Assembly (NCBI RefSeq): GCF_042453785.1
Contig: NC_091661.1
Location: forward strand, 31,363,501 to 31,427,500
Direction of reading: 5' to 3'
Origin: Malus domestica
Taxonomy: Eukaryota; Streptophyta; Magnoliopsida; Rosales; Rosaceae
Length of the DNA: 64,000 bases
The notes under the pieces were generated by a model. That model saw nothing but the letters and a program-made list of their open reading frames with translations. It had not been told where the DNA came from and made no database searches. Positions within the stretch are counted from its first letter, which is position 1; each line of letters begins with the position of its first letter. Shown here piece after piece: positions 35,273 to 47,054 of this stretch. The position numbers and the translations under genes are program-made.

Positions 35273-38200
35273 CTAAGGCCCGTCTTCTTGTGCTGATGAA
35301 AAAGGAGGGTTTATGAGTCAACTTATAGGGAGATCATCAGAAATGCAAGAAAGAACGTAGAAGGGCATACAACATACACTTGGAGAGAAAGAGACTTACT
35401 GCTTAAAATAAAGCCCTGAAGCAAGCTCTGAGCTCTCTCAGCCTGCTCTGGAGTTCCTGAAATTCGAATGATCTTTTGTGTTTCCTCCGGTCTATCCTCT
35501 ACCAGGGTCACACTGGCTCCCGATAACTGTTTAGGTTGAAATACAAGTCGCAAAATACAATTAATCATAGCTAAAGTTGGAAGACAAAGAAGGCAAACGA
35601 CTAAAAGAGTTCATCAGGCTGACCTCGCTGATCTGAGCAAGCTTGTTTCTCGATTTCGTTATGAGCTTTGAAACTGCCTGCTCTGGTATCACGACTTCTA
35701 GTATACTCCTAGTGACAAGTGTCACAGGTATTCTAACAGAAAATATTGAGAAAGCGTCAATAAGATGAATAATTCAACATTGATTGGTAGCAAATCGAGA
35801 CACACAAACACACACACAGAGAATGAAATGAGACTATGATTAATAAGAGGCCTTAATAGTTAAACGGATAAGAAATTTGCTACCTATTCAAAGAACTAGG
35901 AACATCTTCACGACGTTCACTTTCGTTTGGCTTTACGGTTTCACTTGCAATCCCTCCAGCATCCTACGCAAAGAAATGAAATTAGGATATACTCAAGTAC
36001 AACCATGTAGTCATTACTGAAGAGAACAAATAAGGAGAAAAAAAATTGTAAGATGGACGTAAATGAGCATTCTTTAATCTAGCCAAGATAGAAAAAGCAA
36101 CCTTTGATGGCTGTGCTATTCCCACGGTTTGCACATTCCGATACATTTTCATCGGAGGATCATTTCCAGCATGAGCTTCACGAATTGGAAATGTGTTATT
36201 CGAAGATGGCTCCATTGCGAAAGCACTGCCCCCAGGGCCTGGTGCAAAAGCAGGTGGTGTTGTATCCTTTCGAAACGACTCTCTATATAAGTAACTCCGT
36301 ATTCTTGACGTCACCTCAACAAGAGCTTCTCGAGCTGCTTTTATCTCCCCTACAATCTGTAGATGACAAGTAGGAGCCATTCAGAATTGTCTAAAGCGTA
36401 ATTGATCTTGTCCACCAAATTGTAGACGCCATATTCAAACACAGAGACATGGGATAGAAGCAAGCGTTCACAAGAAATTCTAGTCAAACAGCATAATTGG
36501 ACGAACAGACCTTTTATCTCTTCCAGTGGATTTTTCATATAGCACAGTCCAAGATCATCCTATATCTTAAATATACAACCCCCACTTAAAAATGAACCAA
36601 CCATGTGATGTTTGAAAAGTTAAGTATTGTTTTTAGTTTTCAAGTCCACTAAGAAGGTATTCGGCCAAACGAACAAAAAAGGTCAGCCAAGAAAGCCTCT
36701 CAAAGAACGAGAAGAAAGGCATGAAACCAATTATGGCATTTCCATGAAATTAGCAGGTAGAAATAGAATGACAAACCTGTATAAGCACATCGTCCCCTGA
36801 TACACATGCGGGAAGATCATCTATGGGAAGAATTTGTATATCTGCACCAGTAAGTCGCCTCATTTCCAATAACAACCCATCTCTTCCCTCTAACCAGCCA
36901 ATATCACTTGTTGGGACAAGTAACCTGGTAGTTATAATGTTCTCTTTGTCTGGACTAAGATCAACAATGCGAGTTTGAATATGCAACAAAGCTTCCTGAG
37001 CTGGAAACAGCTCGTCATCAGGACCCTATGCACACACATTAAATGGTCAAAACCTTTCCACAAAAAGATAGAACAAAGAAGCAGGCGGGGGATGATAAGC
37101 ATGTACAAAAGCCAATCATTGCGATTAACATGTCCAGATTAGCTACCAGTGCCACCCGCAATGAGGGTGCATCATCACTTCAAAGCAGCACACAAACAGA
37201 AGAAAATGCACCCATACAAGTTTACTATATATCGCGATAAACAACAGATAATTATGAAGTACCTCCTCGGAAGAGATTATGATTATCTGTTCATCTTCAC
37301 CCACCACAGGGTTTGTAGCCTTGACATCTACACCAATTTCATTTTGAAGCAATTCCATAATTCCGGCAGAATCTCCAACTATAAGATCAACCTTGTCAAC
37401 TGGACAGAGTATTCGAAACACAAGGTCTTCAGAAAAGGGCTGCACATTATCAGTCATATGAGCAGACCCAGGTTCAATTGGATAACCAGATGAACGGGGG
37501 GCATAGTTGTTGTTTCTGATATTGGGGTTAGATAATCGCGGTCCAAAGGGAGCCCCATCCATGAGTGCCTTCCGTCCTGCATTGTTCATATGAGGAATAT
37601 AATCATCTTCAGGAGGAAAGAACCGTTCGGGTGAATGCATTCGCCCCTGGAAATGACTGCGGTCGCGATGCTGACTCTCCCTCAAGCGTGATGAAATAAT
37701 TGCCACAGCACTCTTTACATTATTCGGATCGCCTACTACCTGCAGCAGAAATGCAACATCTGCTTAGTGGTAGCTTAAAAGAGCAGAGTAAGCCATTCAA
37801 GCCAATCAGTGGTTTACATAAAACTTCAATATAACTAAATATCGAAAGAGATGTTTAAATCCGCTTCTTAACACTCTCCTGTCCAACAAGATGCAACTAA
37901 AATCCACAAATTTCTTCACAAAAAAACTACCAATTAGAACTACAAACACCTCAGCAAACTCCACGGACACGAAAACACTCCTTCAATCAGCCTAATTCAC
38001 TCGCAGTACGGGTCATGTACTAAATCATCGAGCTTCCAACAATCGGTTTTATGTCCGGTCTGATGGTTTTCGCAGTATTTATTAAGCTTAACCGGAAACA
38101 AAAGTTTCCAAACATGGCACCTATTACTAAAAATGGAATGCAGCTGACAAGTTCATCAATATGCGACATGCAACACATGAATCAGAATGCAGGTAAATCT

Positions 38201-38913
38201 GTAAGTGCCGAAACCTGAACAATCTCCTCCGACATCGAAACACAGCGGGGCAGATTTTGATCCCTGGGCAACACCCTAATCTGGGTCTTTGTCTCCATCC
38301 TCATTTGCTCAATTATCTTCCCACCCTTCCCAAGCAAACACCCCACATGCATTCTCGACACGACCAGCCGCGTCGCCACGCGATTCCCACCACCACCGCC
38401 GCCGCCGCCACTTCCTCTAACCCCGCCACCGTACTCATCATCCTCCTCACCGCCAAACCCAGCACCATCACTCTCCAGAATCCTCTCATGGACCAAAAAT
38501 AGCGCCTCCTGGGCCGGCGAGAACGACGGCATTCGCCCCTCCGGGTCCCGCCGCCGCGTATCGGAAATCTCAATAATCCGCTCCTCGTCTCCGGGAATCA
38601 GTTCATGCACGTTGATCCATGCGCCGGTGTGCTGCCGGATCGACTTAATGATGCTACCGGACTTCCCAATCACCCCTCCAGCCTTCATATCGTGACAGAG
38701 AATACGGTACGTCGTAGTTACCGTAACCGACGGGTCCTGCTGAGGCGGCTTATTGGGTCTTCCACCACCGCCGCCACCGCCACCGCCACTTCCGCGGTTG
38801 CGGTGGTTGTTGTTGTTCGCATAGTTGTGGTTGTACCGAGGCCTCGTCCTACCCACAGTCTCCGTATCGTAGTCCTGTTCATAGTAATACCGTTTAGATC
38901 TAGACCTGTCCAT
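35273..38913 (-). CDS. RCF3: KH-domain RNA-binding protein, RCF3/HOS5/SHINY1 type
   Basis: Eight exons: 38913-38215, 37739-37263, 37025-36777, 36356-36102, 35963-35884, 35732-35624, 35526-35400 and 35292-35273. They total 2016 nt, 671 aa (the Arabidopsis protein is about 650). An Arg/Tyr/Asn-rich head and a Gly run (residues about 43-51) precede KH1 (GVIGKSGS at 80-87) and a second Gly run. KH2 follows (GCLLGKGGKI at 191-200), then KH3 about 338-392 with a weaker GDSAG loop, KH4 with GWLEGRDG, and a C-terminal KH5 around VIPEQAVSKLITKSRNKLAQ. RCF3 acts in the nucleus on splicing, capping and miRNA processing with CPL1/FRY2 and represses stress genes. The last exon is only 20 nt (ACAAGAAGACGGGCC then TAG). 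Confidence 0.93.
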
Positions 38914-38947
38914 CTCCCAAAACCGCCTCTCTCAAAAACCTACGATT

Positions 38948-39005
38948 CTCAACTTTCCGGGAAAGCACACAACTTTCCGGTAAAGCACACAACTTTCCGG
39001 GAATC
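38948..39005. repeat. Three 20-bp repeats in the RCF3 leader
   Basis: CAACTTTCCGGGAAAGCACA and two close variants stand in tandem about 35 bp upstream of the RCF3 start codon. TTTCCGG/CCGGRAA gives each unit a small palindrome. Probably within the 5'UTR. Confidence 0.85.
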
Positions 39006-40308
39006 GGAGGTCTAGGGGTTCAGATTGTCTTGGTCCAGCAGTCAAAGAAGTAAAGGGTAAGGGTTACTTCTGAGTTCTGAGCTCGGTCATTTTCCTAGTG
39101 TCCTTTGTCCTCCTCTGTTTTTTCTGTTTTCCATTTTCTTTCTTTCCTGTTTGGTTCGTCGGAAAGCGTGAGAAAATTGTTCAAGTTTGAAAACCCTAGA
39201 AGATTTGCAGAATCTAGAGAGAAAGAGAGAGAGAGAGATAAAGAGAGAGGAGTCCAATTTGCAGAGTCAGTGGAGGCGAGCTGCCAGATTTACCAGTTCA
39301 GTCTGGTTTACTTTACTTGCCCCAACACCCAACTGTGAGGTAATAATAAATAATTACTTTTGTTAATAAATGTTTATTTTTATAGTCTTTTTCACGAGAA
39401 ATTCTTCATTGGGACATGAATACAAATGGTACATTACGTGTTTGTATGTAAGTGGTGATTTTTTTTTTTTAAATTATTAACTTTTTAACACATAAATTTC
39501 ACCATTTGTATATGATACATGATGTACCATATCGTGTGCCGATCATATATTGAAAAATCTCTCCTCAGAAGATGACGGTTCTACGGGTCTTAGGCATAAA
39601 TTTGGGATAACGTACTTTAAAAGTTGTGAGGTAATGGAGAGGACGCGGTCTGCATAGTACACATTGTCGGTTATGTATCCTACTTTGAAATAGTAATCGA
39701 CTCTCGGGCGTAAGAAGACAAACACATTATTTTAATAATTAATAAATATTTTAAATTACTTTAATTTATAGGAAAATAATTCAGACTCGTAAGCAAGTGA
39801 ACAAACCAAAGGTGGAGCTTGGAAAGTTTACAGGTAGAGCTAATTTTCTTTTTATGTTCGAGGAAAGCTTATATTACCAAAAATGGTCGGGCTAGTTATG
39901 AATTGGACAAATTACGCTTATGAAACTACATGATGTTCTTTTGTAAATTCCAAAATTTTCCCTAGGTTACAGCCACGTCAATCTTAAGAAATAGATACTG
40001 TCTTGATCAATTGATTTAATTATTAATGTGTCATATAATGAAATAGAATCTTCTCCGGCTTCCATCTAAATTCTTTAATTGTGTTTGTTCAACTGAAAAT
40101 CGAACGGCCAGGAATTAGTTCCCTGCTCACCTTCACCTATTCATCGTCTTCCATCTTCACCTTCTCTTGCTCATCTTCTTCCATGTTAACTTTCTTTTGT
40201 TCTCTTCTTTCTTCTCATCCATCTCTTACTCTATTCAGCTCCCTAATTGAAGGATATGAAGCATCCATATGGAAGGGATTTGGAGAGAATCATAGTCCTC
40301 ATATAATA
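39006..40308. other. RCF3 upstream region and intergenic
   Basis: A (GA)n run at about 39218-39240 lies in the probable upstream region of RCF3. The rest is AT-rich; short frames (60-77 codons) have no recognisable content. Confidence 0.45.
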
Positions 40309-40438
40309 TGTCACATTCCCGTCCGGGCTCCCATCACATTCCGGGCTCGATTCCGCCGTAGCACGGTATTGTTCGCTTTGGACCCCAACCACGCCCTCAC
40401 GGTTTTGTTTCTGAGAACTCACGCAAGTAAAACATCCC
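40309..40438 (-). mobile_element. Cassandra-type LTR piece, inverted
   Basis: The minus strand reads like the last about 130 bp of the LTR at 40451-40741: GTGAGGGCGTGGTTGGGG, then GTGCTACGGCGGAATCGAGC, ending ATGTGACA. It is a partial fossil lying head to head with the longer LTR. Confidence 0.82.
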
Positions 40439-40450
40439 AGTAGGTCATAT

Positions 40451-40741
40451 TGTAACATCTCACATCACCCAGGGGAGTGGATATTCTATGCCTTAAATGG
40501 ACATGCTCACCTCCTTTAGCACGAGACATTTTGGGAACTCACTGGCTTCAGGTTTCATCGAAACTCCGAAGTTAAGCGAGTTCGGGCGAGAGCAATCCCA
40601 TAATGGGTGACCACTCGGAAGTTCTCGTGTGAGTTCCCATAAACAAAATCGTGAGGGCGTGGTTGAGACCTAAAGCGAATAATATCGTGCTACGGTAGAA
40701 TCGAGCCCAAGATGTGATGGGGGCTCGAACGGGATGTGACA
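40451..40741 (+). mobile_element. Cassandra TRIM retrotransposon LTR (solo)
   Basis: 291 bp, starting TGTAACATCTCACATC and ending GGGATGTGACA. It contains a 5S rRNA-like domain at about 40550-40640 (ACTCCGAAGTTAAGCGAG, then GGGCGAGAGCAATCCC and ATGGGTGACC). This is diagnostic of Cassandra, a terminal-repeat retrotransposon in miniature whose LTR captured a 5S rRNA promoter. No internal domain or second direct LTR is present, so it looks like a solo LTR. No gene is encoded. Confidence 0.93.
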
Positions 40742-41106
40742 TGTAGTCTAAAGACAAACTTGAAAAGATATTTTTTATATATAAATTTGTCTTTGCTTTT
40801 GCTAAAAAGATTCTAGACACCTTGCTTGAAACTTTTGCATTTGATTTTATTTCTCTTTAATGGCAAAGTGAGTTCGAGCCATATCACAGGCATCTTGTTG
40901 CAGTTGTATCCGTATATCAACCAAAAGTGAATCGAAATGTCAAGGAAATGTTCACTGAACCGAATTTATTACAACGAAAGAGATTTTGAACGTCAAATAA
41001 AAATTTTAAATTTCATTTCTATAGCTAATGTGGTAAAATAAAATTTTGTAAACTATCATATTTTTTAACTGAGATGTCAAATTAAAATGCTTTTTAGTTA
41101 TTTATA

Positions 41107-41265
41107 ATAAGGAAAATTAATGAAAAATGCTTGAAAATTTTGAATTTTAACGATAAGAACAAAATAAATGGTCAAATGAATAGTATCAAAATTGATTTTT
41201 TAGTGTGAAAATGTGATTTTTCGTTAAAGTGAATAGTACCGCGTGCTTTTCGTTAAAACTCTCTT
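41107..41265. mobile_element. MULE-type MITE, family M copy 3
   Basis: GGAAAATTAATGAAAAATGC to GTGCTTTTCGTTAAAAC, about 155 bp, flanked by TTTATAATA on both sides (a 9-bp target duplication). Strongly similar to 4346-4508. Confidence 0.88.
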
Positions 41266-43829
41266 TATAATATCAAGTGGCCCAAAATTTAATAATAAAT
41301 TAAACAATAAATAAAGAAATATGTGAGCCCATCATCAAAAAAAAAAAAAACAAAGGGAAAATTTTGACGTTGCCTTCAAATATGACAACAAAGTGGAGAA
41401 TGTCAATATGTATAGGATTTTGGCGTCTCATTTGGAATCAGAAAAACCCTTCTGTTTTTTGTCAAAACAGTCTATGTAGGATTTTTTTACATCTCCTTTG
41501 GATCTTATTTTGATATGTTTTTGTTAGAGTGTTTCTATTAACACCCCTACAATCTTACAAACACAATCTACCTTTAGAATTATTCTTTAAAATTTTAATT
41601 TTTGCCCTTTTTAAAATAGTTAAGAAATGAAAAACTTACAAACACCATCTCTCAGCCGCTCTCACCCTCTCGCCACTTTCATTGTCGACATCGTCGACCC
41701 GTGACAGCCATCCCTTTTCCGTTGTTGTCTCTCTCACTAGACTTCTTACTTCCACAATGTCCTGCGAGACATGGAACACAAAAAAAATTGCATATTTCAA
41801 TGTCGAAATTAGCGTAATCAGTAATACCTATTTTGACGAGCCCAACCTAACAAGGCTCTCGATTTTGCGAAGATAGGAGGAATATCTATCACACGCAGTT
41901 TTACTCCTACTTTGCAAAGAGGTTATTTTCATGTTCAAACCCGCAACCTTTCAGTCATCAAAAGACAACTTTTCCTTTACGACAAAGTTTGCCCTCGCAT
42001 TTTCCTAATTTGTCACGGCATTAAAGTAAAAAACCAACTTTGATGATCGTAAAAAATTTGGAAAAATGCAACTTGCAAAGAAGCAATCATTCTGTAGTCA
42101 ACTAGGAATTGACTTTTTATTAGAATAATAGCTAGGTTAATTGTAAGTCGCCATATGTTTGTGTATATTCAACACTATTTTCTTGCATACTCGAGATCAT
42201 TTTGTTAATGGTGGTGCCATGATGGGTGGCTGCAGAGAAGGAATAAGGCGATGATGGTGGTGCTGGTTTCCAAGAAAAACATGAGAGAAAATACTTCTTG
42301 TACGTACTACTTTCAAATATCAACCAATATTTCCAAGAAAAAATAGTACTAAACTTCAAGGGGTTTCAATACTTTATTTTTTTTTTTTTTGGAAAATTAA
42401 GAAGATGGCACCAATGTCCGCGATTTTTCCTTATAATACCAATGAGCATTCTTATTATTGATCTTGATATAATCACCGTAAAGCAATTCAACATAGTACT
42501 AATGGCATATTTACGTAAAGGTAATAGAAATTAAAGGGCGGAATTGAATTCCGATTATGAGATACTTCAGTGTTTATTGAATATTGAGAATCATAAAGTT
42601 GATGGGATCCACAGGAATTGTGAAATCCAACTTCAGAATTAGAGGAATAGAATTCATGTCTGCTTGTTTGTATTTTGTTTACATCGTATATTTTGAATTG
42701 TTAATAACAGTTCTGACAGTAATTTGAGAAATTTTATATTTAATAACTCTTAAGAATTTTTTGAGCAAAAAGAGAAATGAAAAATAAGTTGACCAATGTT
42801 TGTTTATATCTAAAGAACATGATCAAGTTTCTTTTAATCATAATTTATCATGACCAAGTTGAATTCGAGTAGTTGATCTCCATCCCTGTTGCCATCTAAA
42901 ATCATTTGTTCGATGTTAACTTATGAGAAGATATTATCTGTATAATCTCACTTTTTGATTTGTTCGATGTTACTTATGAGAAGATATTATCTTTATAATC
43001 TTACTTTTTGACATATCATACGTTATTAACACAACAAATTAAAAGTTAAGTGGATAACCAGTTATGCGATCACTCGGCACCTTATCTCATGTATGAATAA
43101 TCAAATATCATTCTCATTCATGAATTTTTTTCATTTCAAGTAACTCAACACGTCTAGTGACAGAGATAAAATTTTAGCTCACGAAAGACCTAAAGTCTCA
43201 CTTGAAAATGCTGTCTTGATATAAGAAAAATAGGGTATGTCATTTGAGTTTGGGGCCTAAATTCTCACCCTTAAAAAAACACTATCTCAAGTTACCAACC
43301 ACCGTCATTTGGGTTTGGTGTATGGTCGTTTTTGTCCTTTTATTCTCAACTCAACCCCCGTGTCCATTATAATGACTCATAATCAAAATAAAAGTCCTTT
43401 TTATATGCGAGCGGATGAACGAAGGAAGAAAAATGAGAGGAATAAAAAAAAAAAAAAAAAGCAAAAGTAAAAGTAATAGTTTTTTTTTAAAGTGAAAAAA
43501 CAAAAAAGTAATAGTATTAAAAGATTTCGAAGAATAAAAAAAATAAACAATAAAAAGCAGAGAAAGAGTAGTACTTTTATAAGACTTCAAGGAATAAAAT
43601 AAAAATATAATAAAAAATAAAGATTAATTATCTTGCTTACTTCCTCTCGTTTTTTTGGATCATCTACTTCCCTCAAAGCAAAACTGATAGTAACGTTAAT
43701 TAAGTGCGTAAGAGTCATTAACCTCAAATCGAATCCAATGAAAGAAATAAGAAAACAATTCTAGTTAAGAACACAATTCTAGTTTTTTTATATTAAAAAA
43801 GATACCAGGCAGGCTGGAATCATTATGGT
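41266..43829. other. Long AT-rich intergenic stretch
   Basis: No recognised gene. Contains several A- or T-rich runs (for example 43446-43460) and a near-direct repeat, GATTTGTTCGATGTTAACTT-like, at about 42904-43015. Short frames here are low complexity. Confidence 0.45.
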
Positions 43830-44215
43830 TAGACCTGACATTTTGGATCCGACCCGTTAACCCGACTCGATCCGATCTGATCCGTTAATATTAGTATTTA
43901 GATGGATGTTTTACGGATCGGGTCACTAACGGGTGAACCCGTTAACAACCCGTTAAATAACGGGTCACTTTGGGTCAACTTGTTAGACTCGTTAGTACCT
44001 GTTAGTTGAGAATGTTTTAGTAATTTCAGTAAAGTCTTAACAACAAAAAATAAACTCTATGCCAAAAAAAAAATAATAATAATTGTTAACGGATGACCCA
44101 TTAACTTAACAGATCGGATTCGGATGACCCGTTAACTTAATGGATCAGATTGAACCTGACTAAAACCCGATAAACCCGATTTGTTTACAGATTTAATTCT
44201 GATACCTTCATGGTT
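43830..44215. mobile_element. MITE-like block rich in ACCCGTTAAC motifs
   Basis: At least seven copies of (G)ACCCGTTAAC or its complement occur in about 350 bp, with GACCTGACATTTTGGATC at the left and an approximately inverted right end (TAAACCCGATTTGTTTACAG). Repeats of this kind are common nonautonomous hAT-like elements in dicots; the boundaries are approximate. Confidence 0.5.
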
Positions 44216-44388
44216 CCGTCCTGAACATGTCATCCGTAGTTTGCTTACGTGGACGATCGCATCAAATGCGATGGCATACATGTAAATTCAAATTAGTGTG
44301 AGGACATTTTTGCCGCGAACAGCTAAAGCATAAACCTAAAGAAGGTGGAAGGCGGAGGAGGGGATAACGCAACGGCCAACGCACAGCG

Positions 44389-44442
44389 ATGGCCTTCTCG
44401 ACACTCCCCGTCTTCACTCTCTCACCTCCTTCCCATGTAATA

Positions 44443-44485
<43 letters not shown>

Positions 44486-46087
44486 AAATAATTTCCTACT
44501 ATTTTTTAAGTTGGTTCTTATTTTTTTTTCACTGCAGAGGATGCAGCTGAGAGTGGAAAGTTCGACGCTTTCGAGCTGTTCCATGAGGCCGAAGGTTAGA
44601 AATCGTTGCCTTTTCTTACTGTATTTTGTTGGGTTTCTTCTCAATTTTGTTTTCTGTGAAATTATTATTTTTCTAAATTGTTGGCGCAAAACCGAGCGCA
44701 GTGGCGTTGTATGATTTACGCAGCTGATGTTACGTGGTGAGATAAAGTTTCGTTGTTGATGCTTTGACGTGAAACATTTTGCAGGTGATTTCCCAGATGC
44801 AGAAAGATGGCAGGGGTCGCAGAGTGTGGCGGCGAAGAAAACTGGTACAAAAGAGAAAACCCAATTAAATTTTCCTTAATTTTCCTTGTTAATGCTTTAA
44901 ATAGTATAGAAATTGTTGGGTTTGATGGTTGGGAATTGTATTTCATTGAGTACTAAAAGAAATGGTGGACAAAAGAAAGAAGAAGATTGTGGGACTCGTT
45001 GATATCGAGGATTGGAATTTGGATCGGATAGTTACTAGATTCGATGTATGTTGAATGAAGAAATGGATGTCAACTTTCAAATTTTGTTGCGTACGTTTTC
45101 TTCGTGACTGATCAATCTTCTAGCTTCGACGTAAGACAAAATTGGGAAGTTGGCATCGATTTATTGCTTAAGCATACGTTGAATGTAGTGAGTTATCCAA
45201 TCCAATCTTATACACCAAACGAGGCCTCATCATTAATGGTTTTTAAAACTTTTAGCAAGCTTTAAGCAATCCAATTTTGGAGGTAGAACTAATTCACGGC
45301 GAAGAATAACCATAAGTTCCGGTGGTACTACGAGGAGCAGGAATTTAGAGTTTTCACGTGTCTAAATTTAAATGTTCATGTAAGTGAATGCTTATCAAAA
45401 GGATATGGCTTGAATTTAGTCTAAACTCATGTTCATGATTCTGTAATTTGGTTTCGGTGTGTATTTAATCCGATAATAAAATGTGTGACGATTCTGCGAT
45501 ATTGTAGAAACAACCCATTACTCATTATCTATTGAGAATTTGAGCTAGCTCCCATGGCGAGTTCTGGTGTATGGAAATGGATCTGGTTGTTTATCTGCAA
45601 ATTTGGCATTTTCCAGCTGATTTTCTATGAGTCGTGTAACAAGATCCGTCGTAGGCATGCAGTCTTTGTGTTGTTTTCGATCCTTATCATTATCCTTTTT
45701 GTTGGTGTTGATTAGTGACGTGAAAGTGTTTGCAAATTTTTCGTTCTTTAGACAAAGAAGGATGACATGCTGGGATACAAGATGGAGAGGGTACCATTCC
45801 TCGAGGAGCAGGTTCGGAAGGTAAAAGACGGAGGACAGCTCTTGGGAATGGACATTGAGAGGCTACTGCTATCGGAAGATAACCGGTTTGATTTTGTCAA
45901 TGACGTAGCGGCCGAGGCCATTGAGTATGTTGAGAACAACAGAGACGAATACGGGGGCAAGAAGAAAGCCATCCTTCAAGTGATAAGCAACCGAGTGAAC
46001 GATGCTGGGTTTTTTAGACCAGAGGCATATGAAGAATCCGACCCTTTCAAGCCAGGGCCTTCTTATTTGAAAGAAGAATTTACTTAA
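44389..46087 (+). CDS. PTAC7: Plastid transcriptionally active chromosome protein 7
   Basis: Four exons: 44389-44436, 44538-44594, 44785-44844 and 45752-46087. They total 501 nt, 166 aa, all in phase 0. The first about 35 residues (MAFSTLPVFTLSPPSH then RMQLRVESSTLSSCSM) are Ser/Thr-rich with almost no acids, fitting a chloroplast transit peptide. The mature part carries VWRRRKLTKKDDMLGYKMER, VPFLEEQVRKV and VAAEAIEYVENNRDEYGGKK, ending near PGPSYLKEEFT, as in PTAC7 (about 160 aa). PTAC7 is an essential component associated with the plastid-encoded RNA polymerase complex. A (CT)n tract of about 40 bp starts just after the exon 1 donor. Intron 3 is 907 bp. Confidence 0.88.
44446..44485. repeat. 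(CT)n microsatellite in PTAC7 intron 1
   Basis: Nearly perfect CT run filling much of the 101-bp first intron, upstream of its acceptor. Confidence 0.92.
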
Positions 46088-47054
46088 AAGTGGATTAGTG
46101 GATTAGATACACCATTAGTTCATGTTGTATTCTAATCTGGAGGCTATTATCTATAATTAAGTTTTTGTTTCTTAATCTATCACTAAATCATTTTTGCTTC
46201 TCCTCCCTGCTATCTAGAAAATTCTATTGACAGCACACTACTGTTTTTCTAGGGTACGAACATGTATCAAGTACGAACGCCTACAAATGACCCACTTGAT
46301 GTGTACGTACGGTTTTTTTAAGGAGGATTCAATTAAACCACCTCTTTCTCCTTCCCTCCCTCCTACTTAGGGTACGAACATGCATCAAGTATGAACACCT
46401 ACAAATGACCCGTTTGATGTGTAATAGACCAATCAGGATGGAGTAAGAGCCAGATATAGGCCAATTGTTAATGTGTTGCTCACTAGATCATGATGACCTA
46501 ACAAGTGCACTGTTTCGATGATGTTTGTATTGAGTACGTGATGCTTAAAGGTGTTCTTTAAAGAAGAGAATGACTTAGATGAATTAAGTACACATGATAG
46601 ATCGTCTCTTGAAGTGGCTCTTTAAAAAGAGATTTTCTCATGTCACTAAACTATCATGTGACTATCGTCTATTGGACAGATAGTGGACTTTCTAAACACA
46701 TTATTGATCATAAACGTATTGAGACTAAAACTTAGTTCCTAGAGCAGCTCTCTACTTATTGACAGTATTGAATCTTAGTCAGCATCTTTAGGACCCCACC
46801 TTAAAGTGGGCCACATATGACGTGGCCTGTGGTGAAAGGTCAAAGTGTCAAATGGTAATGTAAAGGGGTCCCACGTTCCTACCCAATCTGTTAATCCAGT
46901 TAGAGGTGCAGCTTCATTCTCTCTTATCCTTCACAACAACAATTCACCTCCACAACCACCAGCACCACCATATTCCGCCTAATTCTGAACTTGAACTCGT
47001 CCCAACTCACCGATTTAACTCAGTACCAGTAGTACTGCTACTACTGGTGATAAA
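46088..47054. other. PTAC7 3' region, local duplication, TAP38 leader
   Basis: A stretch containing TAGGGTACGAACATGTATCA and CTACAAATGACCC is present twice, at about 46250-46310 and 46368-46425 (spacing about 118 bp). The last about 150 bp are the probable TAP38 leader (CAC-rich, 46930-47054). Confidence 0.6.

Noticed and set aside
40550-40640. 5S rRNA gene
   Set aside because: Similarity to 5S rRNA is clear but limited, and it is embedded in a sequence with LTR ends; it is the 5S-derived domain of Cassandra.
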